Assembly (NCBI GenBank): GCA_014529385.2
Contig: CM043959.1
Coordinates: 63,067,753 to 63,131,752 of the forward strand
Direction: 5' to 3'
Length of the DNA stretch: 64,000 bases
DNA from: Adiantum capillus-veneris
Lineage: Eukaryota; Streptophyta; Polypodiopsida; Polypodiales; Pteridaceae
In this document: positions 22,773 through 35,185 of the stretch, piece by piece
How the letters are laid out: every line of letters starts with the position of its first letter
Numbering within the stretch: the first letter of the stretch is position 1
Program-made: the position numbers and the translations under genes
The notes under the pieces: model-generated
Told to the model about the DNA's origin: nothing
The model's input: the letters and a program-made list of their open reading frames with translations, nothing else
Databases searched by the model: none

Positions 22773-23882
22773 TCATACAACATGTATATTATGTAACATC
22801 TGTCTTTGTCTGCTCTTATCTTTGAAGAACCTTTGTTGTATGATTAAAAAACCTTGTGTGATATGGAAGGTTCTCTGAGCCAATAGCAAGATGAAATGAA
22901 GTGACGGAGTAAACCTCCTCCATTGAGAAAGTTTCCATAAGCACTCCCCAGGATCAAAGATCTTGAAATATCTTTCCAAAAGCGAAATGTATGGTATGGA
23001 ATCACTTACTGATTTCGGTTGAAGAAACTTGTAGATTTTACTATTGTCCATCATTGCATCTATCACTATGAATGTGATATAAAAGATTGGTTGCTCTTCC
23101 TCCTGTGTAAAGTTGATGTATCTACTATGATCTTCAAGAGCTTGTATGAGAAAATTCTTGAACTGTAGCTCATAAAATTCATTCAACCTGGGTAGGCTCA
23201 TCAACAAGTAAAAAATTCTATGACCTTCGTGATTTAGGAAAGCTTGATCCATGCTTCCAGCTGCTATTGGAAGATATTGCAAATAGTTTACCACATAAGT
23301 AGATAATAGACAAAGGTTTCTATTGCTTCCAATACATTGGAAGAGAATAGATTTTGGTACTGATTGATGAAATATCCACATGTAGCAATCAACAAGTTTT
23401 TCATCTATGATGAAGACCAGAAGCATCACAATGTGCGACCTCCATACACCAAAGAACCAAATGAAGAAGATTTGGAAACATCCGTTTATCACCAAGTATT
23501 CATGTCCTCTTCCGCTTAAGAAGGTATGGTGTCCCCGATGAAAGGTATATGTGAAGAGAGGAGAAGTTGACCTTGAAGAGGTGAAACCCAATATGAAGAT
23601 GATTAGGGCTTCAAAAGCTTGGATTTCCTTGCTAAGAGATTGTCCCATGAATGAAGAGCCACCCACTAAAACACCATTGGAGAGAATGATACCCTTCTGA
23701 TAGTTTCCTTTTATGATTTTATCTTTTACTACTCTCCCATGTTCTTCATCCCCTTCTAAGCCCCCCCTTTGGCAAGGTTGTAACTCCTCACATTGTACCA
23801 CCTCAAAGGTTGATGGATTACTGTTTGATTTTGTGAAAACTTTGGCTTCTTGCATGATAGTTCCTCCATGATTAATATACAT
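22773..23882 (-). CDS. Unrecognised 369-codon ORF after Gag, copy 1
   Basis: The ORF overlaps the end of the gag frame by 127 bp in the minus-1 frame. Residues about 52-68 (QRGGLEGDEEHGR) sit at the G7 run, so the overlap may be a frameshift site or a one-base homopolymer change. The middle is hydrophobic (IFFIWFFGVW... about residues 138-160, a possible membrane segment). I see no protease, RT, RNase H or integrase motif, nor a clear envelope-like pattern. The three copies encode identical proteins, but they are recent duplicates, so this says little about selection. It could be a real second ORF or only an open stretch. Confidence 0.4.
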   Translation of the reverse strand: MYINHGGTIMQEAKVFTKSNSNPSTFEVVQCEELQPCQRGGLEGDEEHGRVVKDKIIKGNYQKGIILSNGVLVGGSSFMGQSLSKEIQAFEALIIFILGFTSSRSTSPLFTYTFHRGHHTFLSGRGHEYLVINGCFQIFFIWFFGVWRSHIVMLLVFIIDEKLVDCYMWIFHQSVPKSILFQCIGSNRNLCLLSTYVVNYLQYLPIAAGSMDQAFLNHEGHRIFYLLMSLPRLNEFYELQFKNFLIQALEDHSRYINFTQEEEQPIFYITFIVIDAMMDNSKIYKFLQPKSVSDSIPYISLLERYFKIFDPGECLWKLSQWRRFTPSLHFILLLAQRTFHITQGFLIIQQRFFKDKSRQRQMLHNIHVV

Positions 23883-24964
23883 GGGTCATACCAATGCTTT
23901 TCAACATCCTCAAACACTTCTTGAAGATTATCCTCACATGGATTCAACTCGCACTCTTCTAATTTGTTTTGGAGTTGGCATTCCATGTACACAATCATCT
24001 CTTTATGATCAATGTGGTCTATGATCTCTCCACCTATGATTTCATCTTCTTCTTCACTCTCTTCTTTTAGACAAGATACACTCTCATAACATTCCATAAG
24101 ATCAAGGTTACCTTCAAGGTCTTCATTCTCCATAGAGTCATGTTGCACAAAAGCTTCGTCTGCTCAGACTAGAAATTGATCCTCCGCCAAAAGGTTGGAT
24201 GTATCCATTATTGAATCATCAATGCCATTTGAGATATCTTGTGTCGATTTTTGCATGCTTGTGATAAAGGTAGAAGAAAGAGATTCCACATTTGAATCTT
24301 GGCCACACACTTTAGCACTTGAATAATCAGTTGGCATGTAAGTAACTTCTTCAACATTTGTCAGGGTAGAAGGAGACAAGTATGGCAAAGGAGATGTCTC
24401 CTTGATAGAAACACTTTCATGATGGTTGGTTCTTGCAGCATGATGGAAACCATTTTTGATGTAGAAGTACTTGTGAAACTTCCTTCGGGCAATAGTGACC
24501 GCTTCTTCAAAGGTAGAGGGTCCACTACAAGTAACCTTAGTCTTTAGGAAAGGAGACAAACCCAAAATAAATTGATCCATTTATACATAATCTGCAAATG
24601 TAGAACTAAATCCACATCCTTCTTATTGACGAGAAAAAATATCATCATAAGCATAGTAGTCTTCACCATGTTGTTGAAGTCTCCGTAGTGAAGCCCATGC
24701 TTTCTCCGTTGTTGGAATTTTAGAGAATCTGGCCTTCAAAGCTTTGGAAATTTGGGTATATCCATCTTCAATCTGAGAAGACATACTCCAAAACCATTGC
24801 TCAGCGTTGCCTCTAAGGCATAGCAATAAAAAATCCCCTTTTTCAATGTCATCCTTTTTACCAAGGATATGACAAACCATTCTAAAATCAGCAAGAAAAT
24901 CATCAACATCTTCTTCTGGATTTCCGAAGAAGATTGGGATTTCATCAAAGGTATAGCGTGTCAT
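23756..24964 (-). pseudogene. Gag of the ladder element, copy 1 (three in-frame stops)
   Basis: One continuous frame of about 403 codons starts at 24964 and shows the Retrotrans_gag pattern: FFGNPEEDVDDFLADFRMVC, then LLCLRGNAEQWFWSM, then ALKARFSKI. It is interrupted by TAA at 24623-24625, TAA just before 24580, and TGA at 24164-24166. The middle part (24164-24580) continues Gag with MDQFILGLSPF and IARRKFHKY. The last part (23756-24148) is very acidic. No zinc knuckle, protease or RT follows. The frame ends at TAG right after a run of seven G, and another frame opens there. Gag packages element RNA into particles; this copy cannot make full-length protein without readthrough. Confidence 0.75.
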
Positions 24965-25240
24965 AGTCTCTCAATTCTAGAACCACACACAGATTAGTTC
25001 CAAACAATCATCAACTAACTACACAAAGTTTTGAAAGGTCTTTCAACATGAATTCTAGACTTTTATGTGAAAATGTTTTTTTCCTTTCTTATGTTATGCA
25101 TAATCCGAACCATATTCTAGATCAATTTTTGTTTCCTTGAAATTAAACTCGGTCTGCATTCATGATTCATAAAATCTACTTGATTATGCTGAAATTCAAG
25201 CATTCATGCAATACAACAACACTAAGCAGACAATCGTTCC

Positions 25241-25255
25241 TCCATGGGGGCACCA
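25241..25255 (-). other. Putative primer-binding site of the ladder element
   Basis: On the minus strand TGGTGCCCCCATGGA begins 4 nt downstream of the LTR end. The other two internal regions have the same site with one substitution at 30200-30214 and 35167-35181. The TGG start fits complementarity to a tRNA CCA end; I did not assign the tRNA. Confidence 0.5.
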
Positions 25256-25259
25256 AAAT

Positions 25260-27684
25260 TGAGGCGGTCCGGGGCGGGCAACAAGAAGAGCAACCTCTAG
25301 ACACCCTTCAAAGCTCCCGTGCTGCTCAATGGGGCTGGGGCACAACACAACACAAACCAAAACAACAAACCCACAACCAAATCCCAACTACACATGGGGC
25401 ACCGCCTAGTTTAAGAGCGAACTAGGACGCAAAAGAGGAGAATCGTTAGAGCAACCCACAAACAAGCAAGGAATTTACACTAACCATAACACCAATGGAA
25501 CACTCTCACAAACTAAAACATGAGAGAGAGAGAGAGAGAGACAGAGCGAGATGGTGTACAACTTAGCTTCAACTTTATATTTTGCACAAAAAGGAACTTA
25601 GAGCTTGCGGAATCAAGTGACAAGATTTGGTTATAGCATCACTAGCACATTGTCTTAGGGTTATGGGAGCCCTCTCACCATCCACCCTCTTACAATGGTA
25701 GCCAAAAAATAGCCAATGAATCACAAGCAACAAAACAACAACCTTCAATGAAACAAGTCACCTTATGAAGCTAAATGAGTTTGCCAATCCAAATTGGAGG
25801 AGAAGCGTGAGCCTTTGGACATGAATTGCACCCAAAACTACCAATTCATTGATGTTGGGGTAGATACAACAATGGTAGGAAGAATATCTTCTACTCGCAC
25901 TCACTCAAACTAGCTCAAGCTTTTCTATGCACCAAGGTGATGGTGTATAGAAAGCTTACTCTCTCTTTACAACCAAGATAGAACTGGCGTGTGGTACGCT
26001 CAATCTAGTGTGAAATGGTATAGTGATGTCTTTACAAGGAGGAATCGGTTCTATTTATAGGTTTTAGAAGCTTTGATTAGGATTAAGCCTTGTGCGGTTG
26101 TCTACTCCATATGTTGATAGTGTGGGTGCATTTTTACAAGAGAAGTTAGTTGTTAGTGGTAATAATCACTAGAATTGTTAGTGATACATGTACAATGGGT
26201 AGGATAAGTTGATTTGATGAAGGAAGAGGGGTGAATTAAAAGAGAATCATTGAGATGGTGAAGCTTTGAAGAAGCTTGAACTCACCCTTGTGTAGATTGT
26301 GGAAAAAATGACCGCTGGTCTTCTTCTTCTTCTTCGCTTCTTTACGCCGCCGCCACGGTTAACCACCACGATGAAAAGAGGATTTGTTGATGAAAAATCC
26401 TCAATTTGCAGAAGTTATCATGGTTAAGATGCTGAATTTTAGATATTTTTAGGAGAGGTAAATGAAATTGTAACATAGAAGCAATAGAGAGAGACATGGA
26501 GAGGGTGTATGTATGTAGAGGTTCATAAAAGAACTATAGGGATGAGAGAGAAGGGTAATGGTGAAGAGGGTGGGAGAAGCCATGGAAATTACAGGTTTGA
26601 GTGAGGGAAGGAGAGGGAGGGATGTGTAAGAGTGAGTAGGTGTGTGGAAGGGTGAGAGAAGACTAAGGGCTACTTGTGAGAAAAGTGGGCACACTGGGGT
26701 CCACTCAAAAAATCATAGCTCACCATTGGTAGCTCCAAAAATCGTGAAAAAATTTGACGTGATTATTTAGAGCGTGGGCTACATTTTCTCTTTTGACTAC
26801 CGCTCCAAATTCGGAGTGGAGATAGGTGCCAAAATTCTCGCCAAAAAGCCTGTTTTTTATGCCTGCAAAAGTCTTTTAGTGGCCCCCTCCTTTGTTGAAT
26901 TTGTACAATGCATCCAAGAGTGAGCCCCTCCTTTGTCATATTATAATACAAAGCATCCAAGTTTCCCTTGACCCATGCATGGAGGAGGATTATTGGTGAA
27001 TAAAGAAATATATACATGGTGGGACTAGTGTATGGACTATTCATGGACTTTAGCTCAATGAGCACATGGTGTTAGAATAATGAGTAAAAATAATAATAAA
27101 AATATGGAGGAGTTATGGATATGGAAAGATATTGGAATCATATGATATGGTCCCTCCTTGAATTATTTTGGGTGAAAGAAAAAAGGTATGCAAGTAAATA
27201 ATATAATAAACGTGACCAATGAGTAGAAATCAATTTTTTGTTTTCACGAGGGTGAGGGTGAAAATGTGGGAGAGATTTGTATAAACGAAAAATATAAGGT
27301 TAGAGTACGTAAATATTGACAAAAAATATACTTATGGTGTAAGAGGATGAATGAAGGTCTACATAGGTTTAATAAAACACACACCTAAGTAGAAATATTT
27401 AAATAAATATACCAAAATAATTATAAAAAATCCCTATATTTAGGCCATATATACAATGAAATATTTACACACAAAGAGGTCATAATATACTTTTTTTATT
27501 TTTTTGGCTCAACTAGCCCAGTGACTAGCTAGCTGAGGGTTTTTAAGAAGATATGGGAAAAGCCCCCTAACTCACACACGCCTATGTACAGTGAAATGGT
27601 AGGGATAGCCATAGCGTTTGGGTGAATTTGGTAGGGTGGAGTAACTTACTATAGAAATTATGGAGAGTCGAAAAACGGCTATCA
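25260..27684 (-). repeat. Ladder LTR 2
   Basis: 2425 bp, nearly identical to LTR 3 over most of its length, with (GA)10 near 25522. It shares the variants GCCAATCCAAATTGG and CCAATTCATTG with LTR 4 rather than with LTRs 1 and 3. Confidence 0.95.
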
Positions 27685-27731
27685 TTAGCCCCCCGGTTAG
27701 ATAATGGTACATTCATGTACCATTTATCCGA

Positions 27732-28841
27732 TCATACAACATGTATATTATGTAACATCTGTCTTTGTCTGCTCTTATCTTTGAAGAACCTTTGTTGTAT
27801 GATTAAAAAACCTTGTGTGATATGGAAGGTTCTCTGAGCCAATAGCAAGATGAAATGAAGTGACGGAGTAAACCTCCTCCATTGAGAAAGTTTCCATAAG
27901 CACTCCCCAGGATCAAAGATCTTGAAATATCTTTCCAAAAGCGAAATGTATGGTATGGAATCACTTACTGATTTCGGTTGAAGAAACTTGTAGATTTTAC
28001 TATTGTCCATCATTGCATCTATCACTATGAATGTGATATAAAAGATTGGTTGCTCTTCCTCCTGTGTAAAGTTGATGTATCTACTATGATCTTCAAGAGC
28101 TTGTATGAGAAAATTCTTGAACTGTAGCTCATAAAATTCATTCAACCTGGGTAGGCTCATCAACAAGTAAAAAATTCTATGACCTTCGTGATTTAGGAAA
28201 GCTTGATCCATGCTTCCAGCTGCTATTGGAAGATATTGCAAATAGTTTACCACATAAGTAGATAATAGACAAAGGTTTCTATTGCTTCCAATACATTGGA
28301 AGAGAATAGATTTTGGTACTGATTGATGAAATATCCACATGTAGCAATCAACAAGTTTTTCATCTATGATGAAGACCAGAAGCATCACAATGTGCGACCT
28401 CCATACACCAAAGAACCAAATGAAGAAGATTTGGAAACATCCGTTTATCACCAAGTATTCATGTCCTCTTCCGCTTAAGAAGGTATGGTGTCCCCGATGA
28501 AAGGTATATGTGAAGAGAGGAGAAGTTGACCTTGAAGAGGTGAAACCCAATATGAAGATGATTAGGGCTTCAAAAGCTTGGATTTCCTTGCTAAGAGATT
28601 GTCCCATGAATGAAGAGCCACCCACTAAAACACCATTGGAGAGAATGATACCCTTCTGATAGTTTCCTTTTATGATTTTATCTTTTACTACTCTCCCATG
28701 TTCTTCATCCCCTTCTAAGCCCCCCCTTTGGCAAGGTTGTAACTCCTCACATTGTACCACCTCAAAGGTTGATGGATTACTGTTTGATTTTGTGAAAACT
28801 TTGGCTTCTTGCATGATAGTTCCTCCATGATTAATATACAT
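27732..28841 (-). CDS. Unrecognised 369-codon ORF, copy 2
   Basis: The encoded protein is identical to that of copy 1. Nothing further can be said about function. Confidence 0.4.
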   Translation of the reverse strand: MYINHGGTIMQEAKVFTKSNSNPSTFEVVQCEELQPCQRGGLEGDEEHGRVVKDKIIKGNYQKGIILSNGVLVGGSSFMGQSLSKEIQAFEALIIFILGFTSSRSTSPLFTYTFHRGHHTFLSGRGHEYLVINGCFQIFFIWFFGVWRSHIVMLLVFIIDEKLVDCYMWIFHQSVPKSILFQCIGSNRNLCLLSTYVVNYLQYLPIAAGSMDQAFLNHEGHRIFYLLMSLPRLNEFYELQFKNFLIQALEDHSRYINFTQEEEQPIFYITFIVIDAMMDNSKIYKFLQPKSVSDSIPYISLLERYFKIFDPGECLWKLSQWRRFTPSLHFILLLAQRTFHITQGFLIIQQRFFKDKSRQRQMLHNIHVV

Positions 28842-29923
28842 GGGTCATACCAATGCTTTTCAACATCCTCAAACACTTCTTGAAGATTATCCTCACATGG
28901 ATTCAACTCGCACTCTTCTAATTTGTTTTGGAGTTGGCATTCCATGTACACAATCATCTCTTTATGATCAATGTGGTCTATGATCTCTCCACCTATGATT
29001 TCATCTTCTTCTTCACTCTCTTCTTTTAGACAAGATACACTCTCATAACATTCCATAAGATCAAGGTTACCTTCAAGGTCTTCATTCTCCATAGAGTCAT
29101 GTTGCACAAAAGCTTCGTCTGCTCAGACTAGAAATTGATCCTCCGCCAAAAGGTTGGATGTATCCATTATTGAATCATCAATGCCATTTGAGATATCTTG
29201 TGTCGATTTTTGCATGCTTGTGATAAAGGTAGAAGAAAGAGATTCCACATTTGAATCTTGGCCACACACTTTAGCACTTGAATAATCAGTTGGCATGTAA
29301 GTAACTTCTTCAACATTTGTCAGGGTAGAAGGAGACAAGTATGGCAAAGGAGATGACTCCTTGATAGAAACACTTTCATGATGGTTGGTTCTTGCAGCAT
29401 GATGGAAACCATTTTTGATGTAGAAGTACTTGTGAAACTTCCTTCGGGCAATAGTGACCGCTTCTTCAAAGGTAGAGGGTCCACTACAAGTAACCTTAGT
29501 CTTTAGGAAAGGAGACAAACCCAAAATAAATTGATCCATTTATACATAATCTGCAAATGTAGAACTAAATCCACATCCTTCTTATTGACGAGAAAAAATA
29601 TCATCATAAGCATAGTAGTCTTCACCATGTTGTTGAAGTCTCCGTAGTGAAGCCCATGCTTTCTCCGTTGTTGGAATTTTAGAGAATCTGGCCTTCAAAG
29701 CTTTGGAAATTTGGGTATATCCATCTTCAATCTGAGAAGACATACTCCAAAACCATTGCTCAGCGTTGCCTCTAAGGCATAGCAATAAAAAATCCCCTTT
29801 TTCAATGTCATCCTTTTTACCAAGGATATGACAAACCATTCTAAAATCAGCAAGAAAATCATCAACATCTTCTTCTGGATTTCCGAAGAAGATTGGGATT
29901 TCATCAAAGGTATAGTGTGTCAT
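28715..29923 (-). pseudogene. Gag of the ladder element, copy 2
   Basis: The same frame as copy 1, with the same three stops (near 29582, 29540 and 29123) and the same G7 run. It differs by MTHYTF instead of MTRYTF at the start and IKESS instead of IKETS in the middle part. Confidence 0.75.
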
Positions 29924-30218
29924 AGTCTCTCAATTCTAGAACCACACACAGATTAGTTCCAAACAATCATCAACTAACTACACAAAGTTTTGAAAGGTCT
30001 TTCAACATGAATTCTAGACTTTTATGTGAAAATGTTTTTTTCCTTTCTTATGTTATGCATAATCCGAACCATATTCTAGATCAATTTTTGTTTCCTTGAA
30101 ATTAAACTCGGTCTGCATTCATGATTCATAAAATCTACTTGATTATGCTGAAATTCAAGCATTCATGCAATACAACAACACTAAGCACACAATCGTTCCT
30201 CCGTGGGGGCACCAAAAT

Positions 30219-30480
30219 TGAGGCGGTCCGGGGCGGGCAACAAGAAGAGCAACCTCTAGACACCCTTCAAAGCTCCCGTGCTGCTCAATGGGGCTGGGGC
30301 ACAACACAACACAAACCAAAACAACAAACCCACAACCAAATCCCAACTACACAAGGGGCACCGCCTAGTTTAAGAGCGAACTAGGACGCAAAAGAGGAGA
30401 ATCGTTAGAGCAACCCACAAACAAGCAAGGAATTTACACTAACCATAACACCAATGGAACACTCTCACAAACTAAAACAT

Positions 30481-30513
<33 letters not shown>

Positions 30514-32651
30514 CGAGATGGTGTACAACTTAGCTTCAACTTTGTATTTTGCACAAAAAGGAACTTAGAGCTTGCGGAATCAAGTGACAAGATTTGGTTA
30601 TAGCATCACTAGCACATTGTCTTAGGGTTATGGGAGCCCTCTCACCATCCACCCTCTTACAATGGTAGCCAAAAAATAGCCAATGAATCACAAGCAACAA
30701 AACAACAACCTTCAATGAAACAAGTCACCTTATGAAGCTAAATGAGTTTGCCAAGCCAAATTGGAGGAGAAGCGTGAGCCTTTGGACATGAATTGCACCC
30801 AAAACTACCAATGCATTGATGTTGGGGTAGATACAACAATGGTAGGAAGAATATCTTCTACTCGCACTCACTCAAACTAGCTCAAGCTTTTCTATGCACC
30901 AAGGTGATGGTGTATAGAAAGCTTACTCTCTCTTTACAACCAAGATAGAACTGGCGTGTGGTACGCTCAATCTAGTGTGAAATGGTATAGTGATGTCTTT
31001 ACAAGGAGGAATCGGTTCTATTTATAGGTTTTAGAAGCTTTGATTAGGATTAAGCCTTGTGCGGTTGTCTACTCCATATGTTGATAGTGTGGGTGCATTT
31101 TTACAAGAGAAGTTAGTTGTTAGTGGTAATAATCACTAGAATTGTTAGTGATACATGTACAATGGGTAGGATAAGTTGATTTGATGAAGGAAGAGGGGTG
31201 AATTAAAAGAGAATCATTGAGATGGTGAAGCTTTGAAGAAGCTTGAACTCACCCTTGTGTAGATTGTGGAAAAAATGACCGCTGGTCTTCTTCTTCTTCT
31301 TCGCTTCTTTACGCCGCCGCCACGGTTAACCACCACGATGAAAAGAGGATTTGTTGATGAAAAATCCTCAATTTGCAGAAGTTATCATGGTTAAGATGCT
31401 GAATTTTAGATATTTTTAGGAGAGGTAAATGAAATTGTAACATAGAAGCAATAGAGAGAGACATGGAGAGGGTGTATGTATGTAGAGGTTCATAAAAGAA
31501 CTATAGGGATGAGAGAGAAGGGTAATGGTGAAGAGGGTGGGAGAAGCCATGGAAATTGCAGGTTTGAGTGAGGGAAGGAGAGGGAGGGATGTGTAAGAGT
31601 GAGTAGGTGTGTGGAAGGGTGAGAGAAGACTAAGGGCTACTTGTGAGAAAAGTGGGCACACTGGGGTCCACTCAAAAAATCATAGCTCACCATTGGTAGC
31701 TCCAAAAATCGTGAAAAAATTTGACGTGATTATTTAGAGCGTGGGCTACATTTTCTCTTTTGACTACCGCTCCAAATTCGGAGTGGAGATAGGTGCCAAA
31801 ATTCTCGCCAAAAAGCCTGTTTTTTATGCCTGCAAAAGTCTTTTAGTGGCCCCCTCCTTTGTTGAATTTGTACAATGCATCCAAGAGTGAGCCCCTCCTT
31901 TGTCATATTATAATACAAAGCATCCAAGTTTCCCTTGACCCATGCATGGAGGAGGATTATTGGTGAATAAAGAAATATATACATGGTGGGACTAGTGTAT
32001 GGACTATTCATGGACTTTAGCTCAATGAGCACATGGTGTTAGAATAATGAGTAAAAATAATAATAAAAATATGGAGGAGTTATGGATATGGAAAGATATT
32101 GGAATCATATGATATGGTCCCTCCTTGAATTATTTTGGGTGAAAGAAAAAAGGTATGCAAGTAAATAATATAATAAACGTGACCAATGAGTAGAAATCAA
32201 TTTTTTGTTTTCACGAGGGTGAGGGTGAAAATGTGGGAGTGATTTGTATAAAGGAAAAATATAAGGTTAGAGTACGTACATATTGGCAAAAAATATACTT
32301 ATGGTGTAAGAGGATGAAAGAAGGTGTACATAGGTTTAATAAAACACACACCTAAGTAGAAATATTTAAATAAATATACCAAAATAATTATAAAAAATCC
32401 CTATATTTAGGCCATATATACAATGAAATATTTACACACAAAGAGGTCATAATATACTTTTTTTATTTTTTTGGCTCAACTAGCCCAGTGACTAGCTAGC
32501 TGAGGGTTTTTAAGAAGATATGGGAAAAGCCCCCTAACTCACACACGCCTATGTACAGTGAAATGGTAGGGATAGCCATAGCGTTTGGGTGAATTTGGTA
32601 GGGTGGAGTAACTTACTATAGAAATTATGGAGAGTCGAAAAACGGCTATCA
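30219..32651 (-). repeat. Ladder LTR 3
   Basis: 2433 bp, with (GA)14 near 30480. It shares GCCAAGCCAAATTGG and CCAATGCATTG with LTR 1. Confidence 0.95.
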
Positions 32652-32698
32652 TTAGCCCCCCGGTTAGATAATGGTACATTCATGTACCATTTATCCGA

Positions 32699-33808
32699 TC
32701 ATACAACATGTATATTATGTAACATCTGTCTTTGTCTGCTCTTATCTTTGAAGAACCTTTGTTGTATGATTAAAAAACCTTGTGTGATATGGAAGGTTCT
32801 CTGAGCCAATAGCAAGATGAAATGAAGTGACGGAGTAAACCTCCTCCATTGAGAAAGTTTCCATAAGCACTCCCCAGGATCAAAGATCTTGAAATATCTT
32901 TCCAAAAGCGAAATGTATGGTATGGAATCACTTACTGATTTCGGTTGAAGAAACTTGTAGATTTTACTATTGTCCATCATTGCATCTATCACTATGAATG
33001 TGATATAAAAGATTGGTTGCTCTTCCTCCTGTGTAAAGTTGATGTATCTACTATGATCTTCAAGAGCTTGTATGAGAAAATTCTTGAACTGTAGCTCATA
33101 AAATTCATTCAACCTGGGTAGGCTCATCAACAAGTAAAAAATTCTATGACCTTCGTGATTTAGGAAAGCTTGATCCATGCTTCCAGCTGCTATTGGAAGA
33201 TATTGCAAATAGTTTACCACATAAGTAGATAATAGACAAAGGTTTCTATTGCTTCCAATACATTGGAAGAGAATAGATTTTGGTACTGATTGATGAAATA
33301 TCCACATGTAGCAATCAACAAGTTTTTCATCTATGATGAAGACCAGAAGCATCACAATGTGCGACCTCCATACACCAAAGAACCAAATGAAGAAGATTTG
33401 GAAACATCCGTTTATCACCAAGTATTCATGTCCTCTTCCGCTTAAGAAGGTATGGTGTCCCCGATGAAAGGTATATGTGAAGAGAGGAGAAGTTGACCTT
33501 GAAGAGGTGAAACCCAATATGAAGATGATTAGGGCTTCAAAAGCTTGGATTTCCTTGCTAAGAGATTGTCCCATGAATGAAGAGCCACCCACTAAAACAC
33601 CATTGGAGAGAATGATACCCTTCTGATAGTTTCCTTTTATGATTTTATCTTTTACTACTCTCCCATGTTCTTCATCCCCTTCTAAGCCCCCCCTTTGGCA
33701 AGGTTGTAACTCCTCACATTGTACCACCTCAAAGGTTGATGGATTACTGTTTGATTTTGTGAAAACTTTGGCTTCTTGCATGATAGTTCCTCCATGATTA
33801 ATATACAT
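32699..33808 (-). CDS. Unrecognised 369-codon ORF, copy 3
   Basis: The encoded protein is identical to that of copies 1 and 2. Confidence 0.4.
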   Translation of the reverse strand: MYINHGGTIMQEAKVFTKSNSNPSTFEVVQCEELQPCQRGGLEGDEEHGRVVKDKIIKGNYQKGIILSNGVLVGGSSFMGQSLSKEIQAFEALIIFILGFTSSRSTSPLFTYTFHRGHHTFLSGRGHEYLVINGCFQIFFIWFFGVWRSHIVMLLVFIIDEKLVDCYMWIFHQSVPKSILFQCIGSNRNLCLLSTYVVNYLQYLPIAAGSMDQAFLNHEGHRIFYLLMSLPRLNEFYELQFKNFLIQALEDHSRYINFTQEEEQPIFYITFIVIDAMMDNSKIYKFLQPKSVSDSIPYISLLERYFKIFDPGECLWKLSQWRRFTPSLHFILLLAQRTFHITQGFLIIQQRFFKDKSRQRQMLHNIHVV

Positions 33809-34890
33809 GGGTCATACCAATGCTTTTCAACATCCTCAAACACTTCTTGAAGATTATCCTCACATGGATTCAACTCGCACTCTTCTAATTTGTTTTGGAG
33901 TTGGCATTCCATGTACACAATCATCTCTTTATGATCAATGTGGTCTATGATCTCTCCACCTATGATTTCATCTTCTTCTTCACTCTCTTCTTTTAGACAA
34001 GATACACTCTCATAACATTCCATAAGATCAAGGTTACCTTCAAGGTCTTCATTCTCCATAGAGTCATGTTGCACAAAAGCTTCGTCTGCTCAGACTAGAA
34101 ATTGATCCTCCGCCAAAAGGTTGGATGTATCCATTATTGAATCATCAATGCCATTTGAGATATCTTGTGTCGATTTTTGCATGCTTGTGATAAAGGTAGA
34201 AGAAAGAGATTCCACATTTGAATCTTGGCCACACACTTTAGCACTTGAATAATCAGTTGGCATGTAAGTAACTTCTTCAACATTTGTCAGGGTAGAAGGA
34301 GACAAGTATGGCAAAGGAGATGACTCCTTGATAGAAACACTTTCATGATGGTTGGTTCTTGCAGCATGATGGAAACCATTTTTGATGTAGAAGTACTTGT
34401 GAAACTTCCTTCGGGCAATAGTGACCGCTTCTTCAAAGGTAGAGGGTCCACTACAAGTAACCTTAGTCTTTAGGAAAGGAGACAAACCCAAAATAAATTG
34501 ATCCATTTATACATAATCTGCAAATGTAGAACTAAATCCACATCCTTCTTATTGACGAGAAAAAATATCATCATAAGCATAGTAGTCTTCACCATGTTGT
34601 TGAAGTCTCCGTAGTGAAGCCCATGCTTTCTCCGTTGTTGGAATTTTAGAGAATCTGGCCTTCAAAGCTTTGGAAATTTGGGTATATCCATCTTCAATCT
34701 GAGAAGACATACTCCAAAACCATTGCTCAGCGTTGCCTCTAAGGCATAGCAATAAAAAATCCCCTTTTTCAATGTCATCCTTTTTACCAAGGATATGACA
34801 AACCATTCTAAAATCAGCAAGAAAATCATCAACATCTTCTTCTGGATTTCCGAAGAAGATTGGGATTTCATCAAAGGTATAGTGTGTCAT
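33682..34890 (-). pseudogene. Gag of the ladder element, copy 3
   Basis: Same frame and stops as copies 1 and 2. It carries the same two amino-acid variants as copy 2, so internal regions 2 and 3 are the closest pair. Confidence 0.75.
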
Positions 34891-35185
34891 AGTCTCTCAA
34901 TTCTAGAACCACACACAGATTAGTTCCAAACAATCATCAACTAACTACACAAAGTTTTGAAAGGTCTTTCAACATGAATTCTAGACTTTTATGTGAAAAT
35001 GTTTTTTTCCTTTCTTATGTTATGCATAATCCGAACCATATTCTAGATCAATTTTTGTTTCCTTGAAATTAAACTCGGTCTGCATTCATGATTCATAAAA
35101 TCTACTTGATTATGCTGAAATTCAAGCATTCATGCAATACAACAACACTAAGCACACAATCGTTCCTCCGTGGGGGCACCAAAAT

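Noticed and set aside
25162-25425. 87-codon and 63-codon ORFs at the ladder LTR/internal junctions as genes
   Set aside because: They cross the LTR boundary and primer site, on either strand, and lack domains. They repeat only because the unit repeats.
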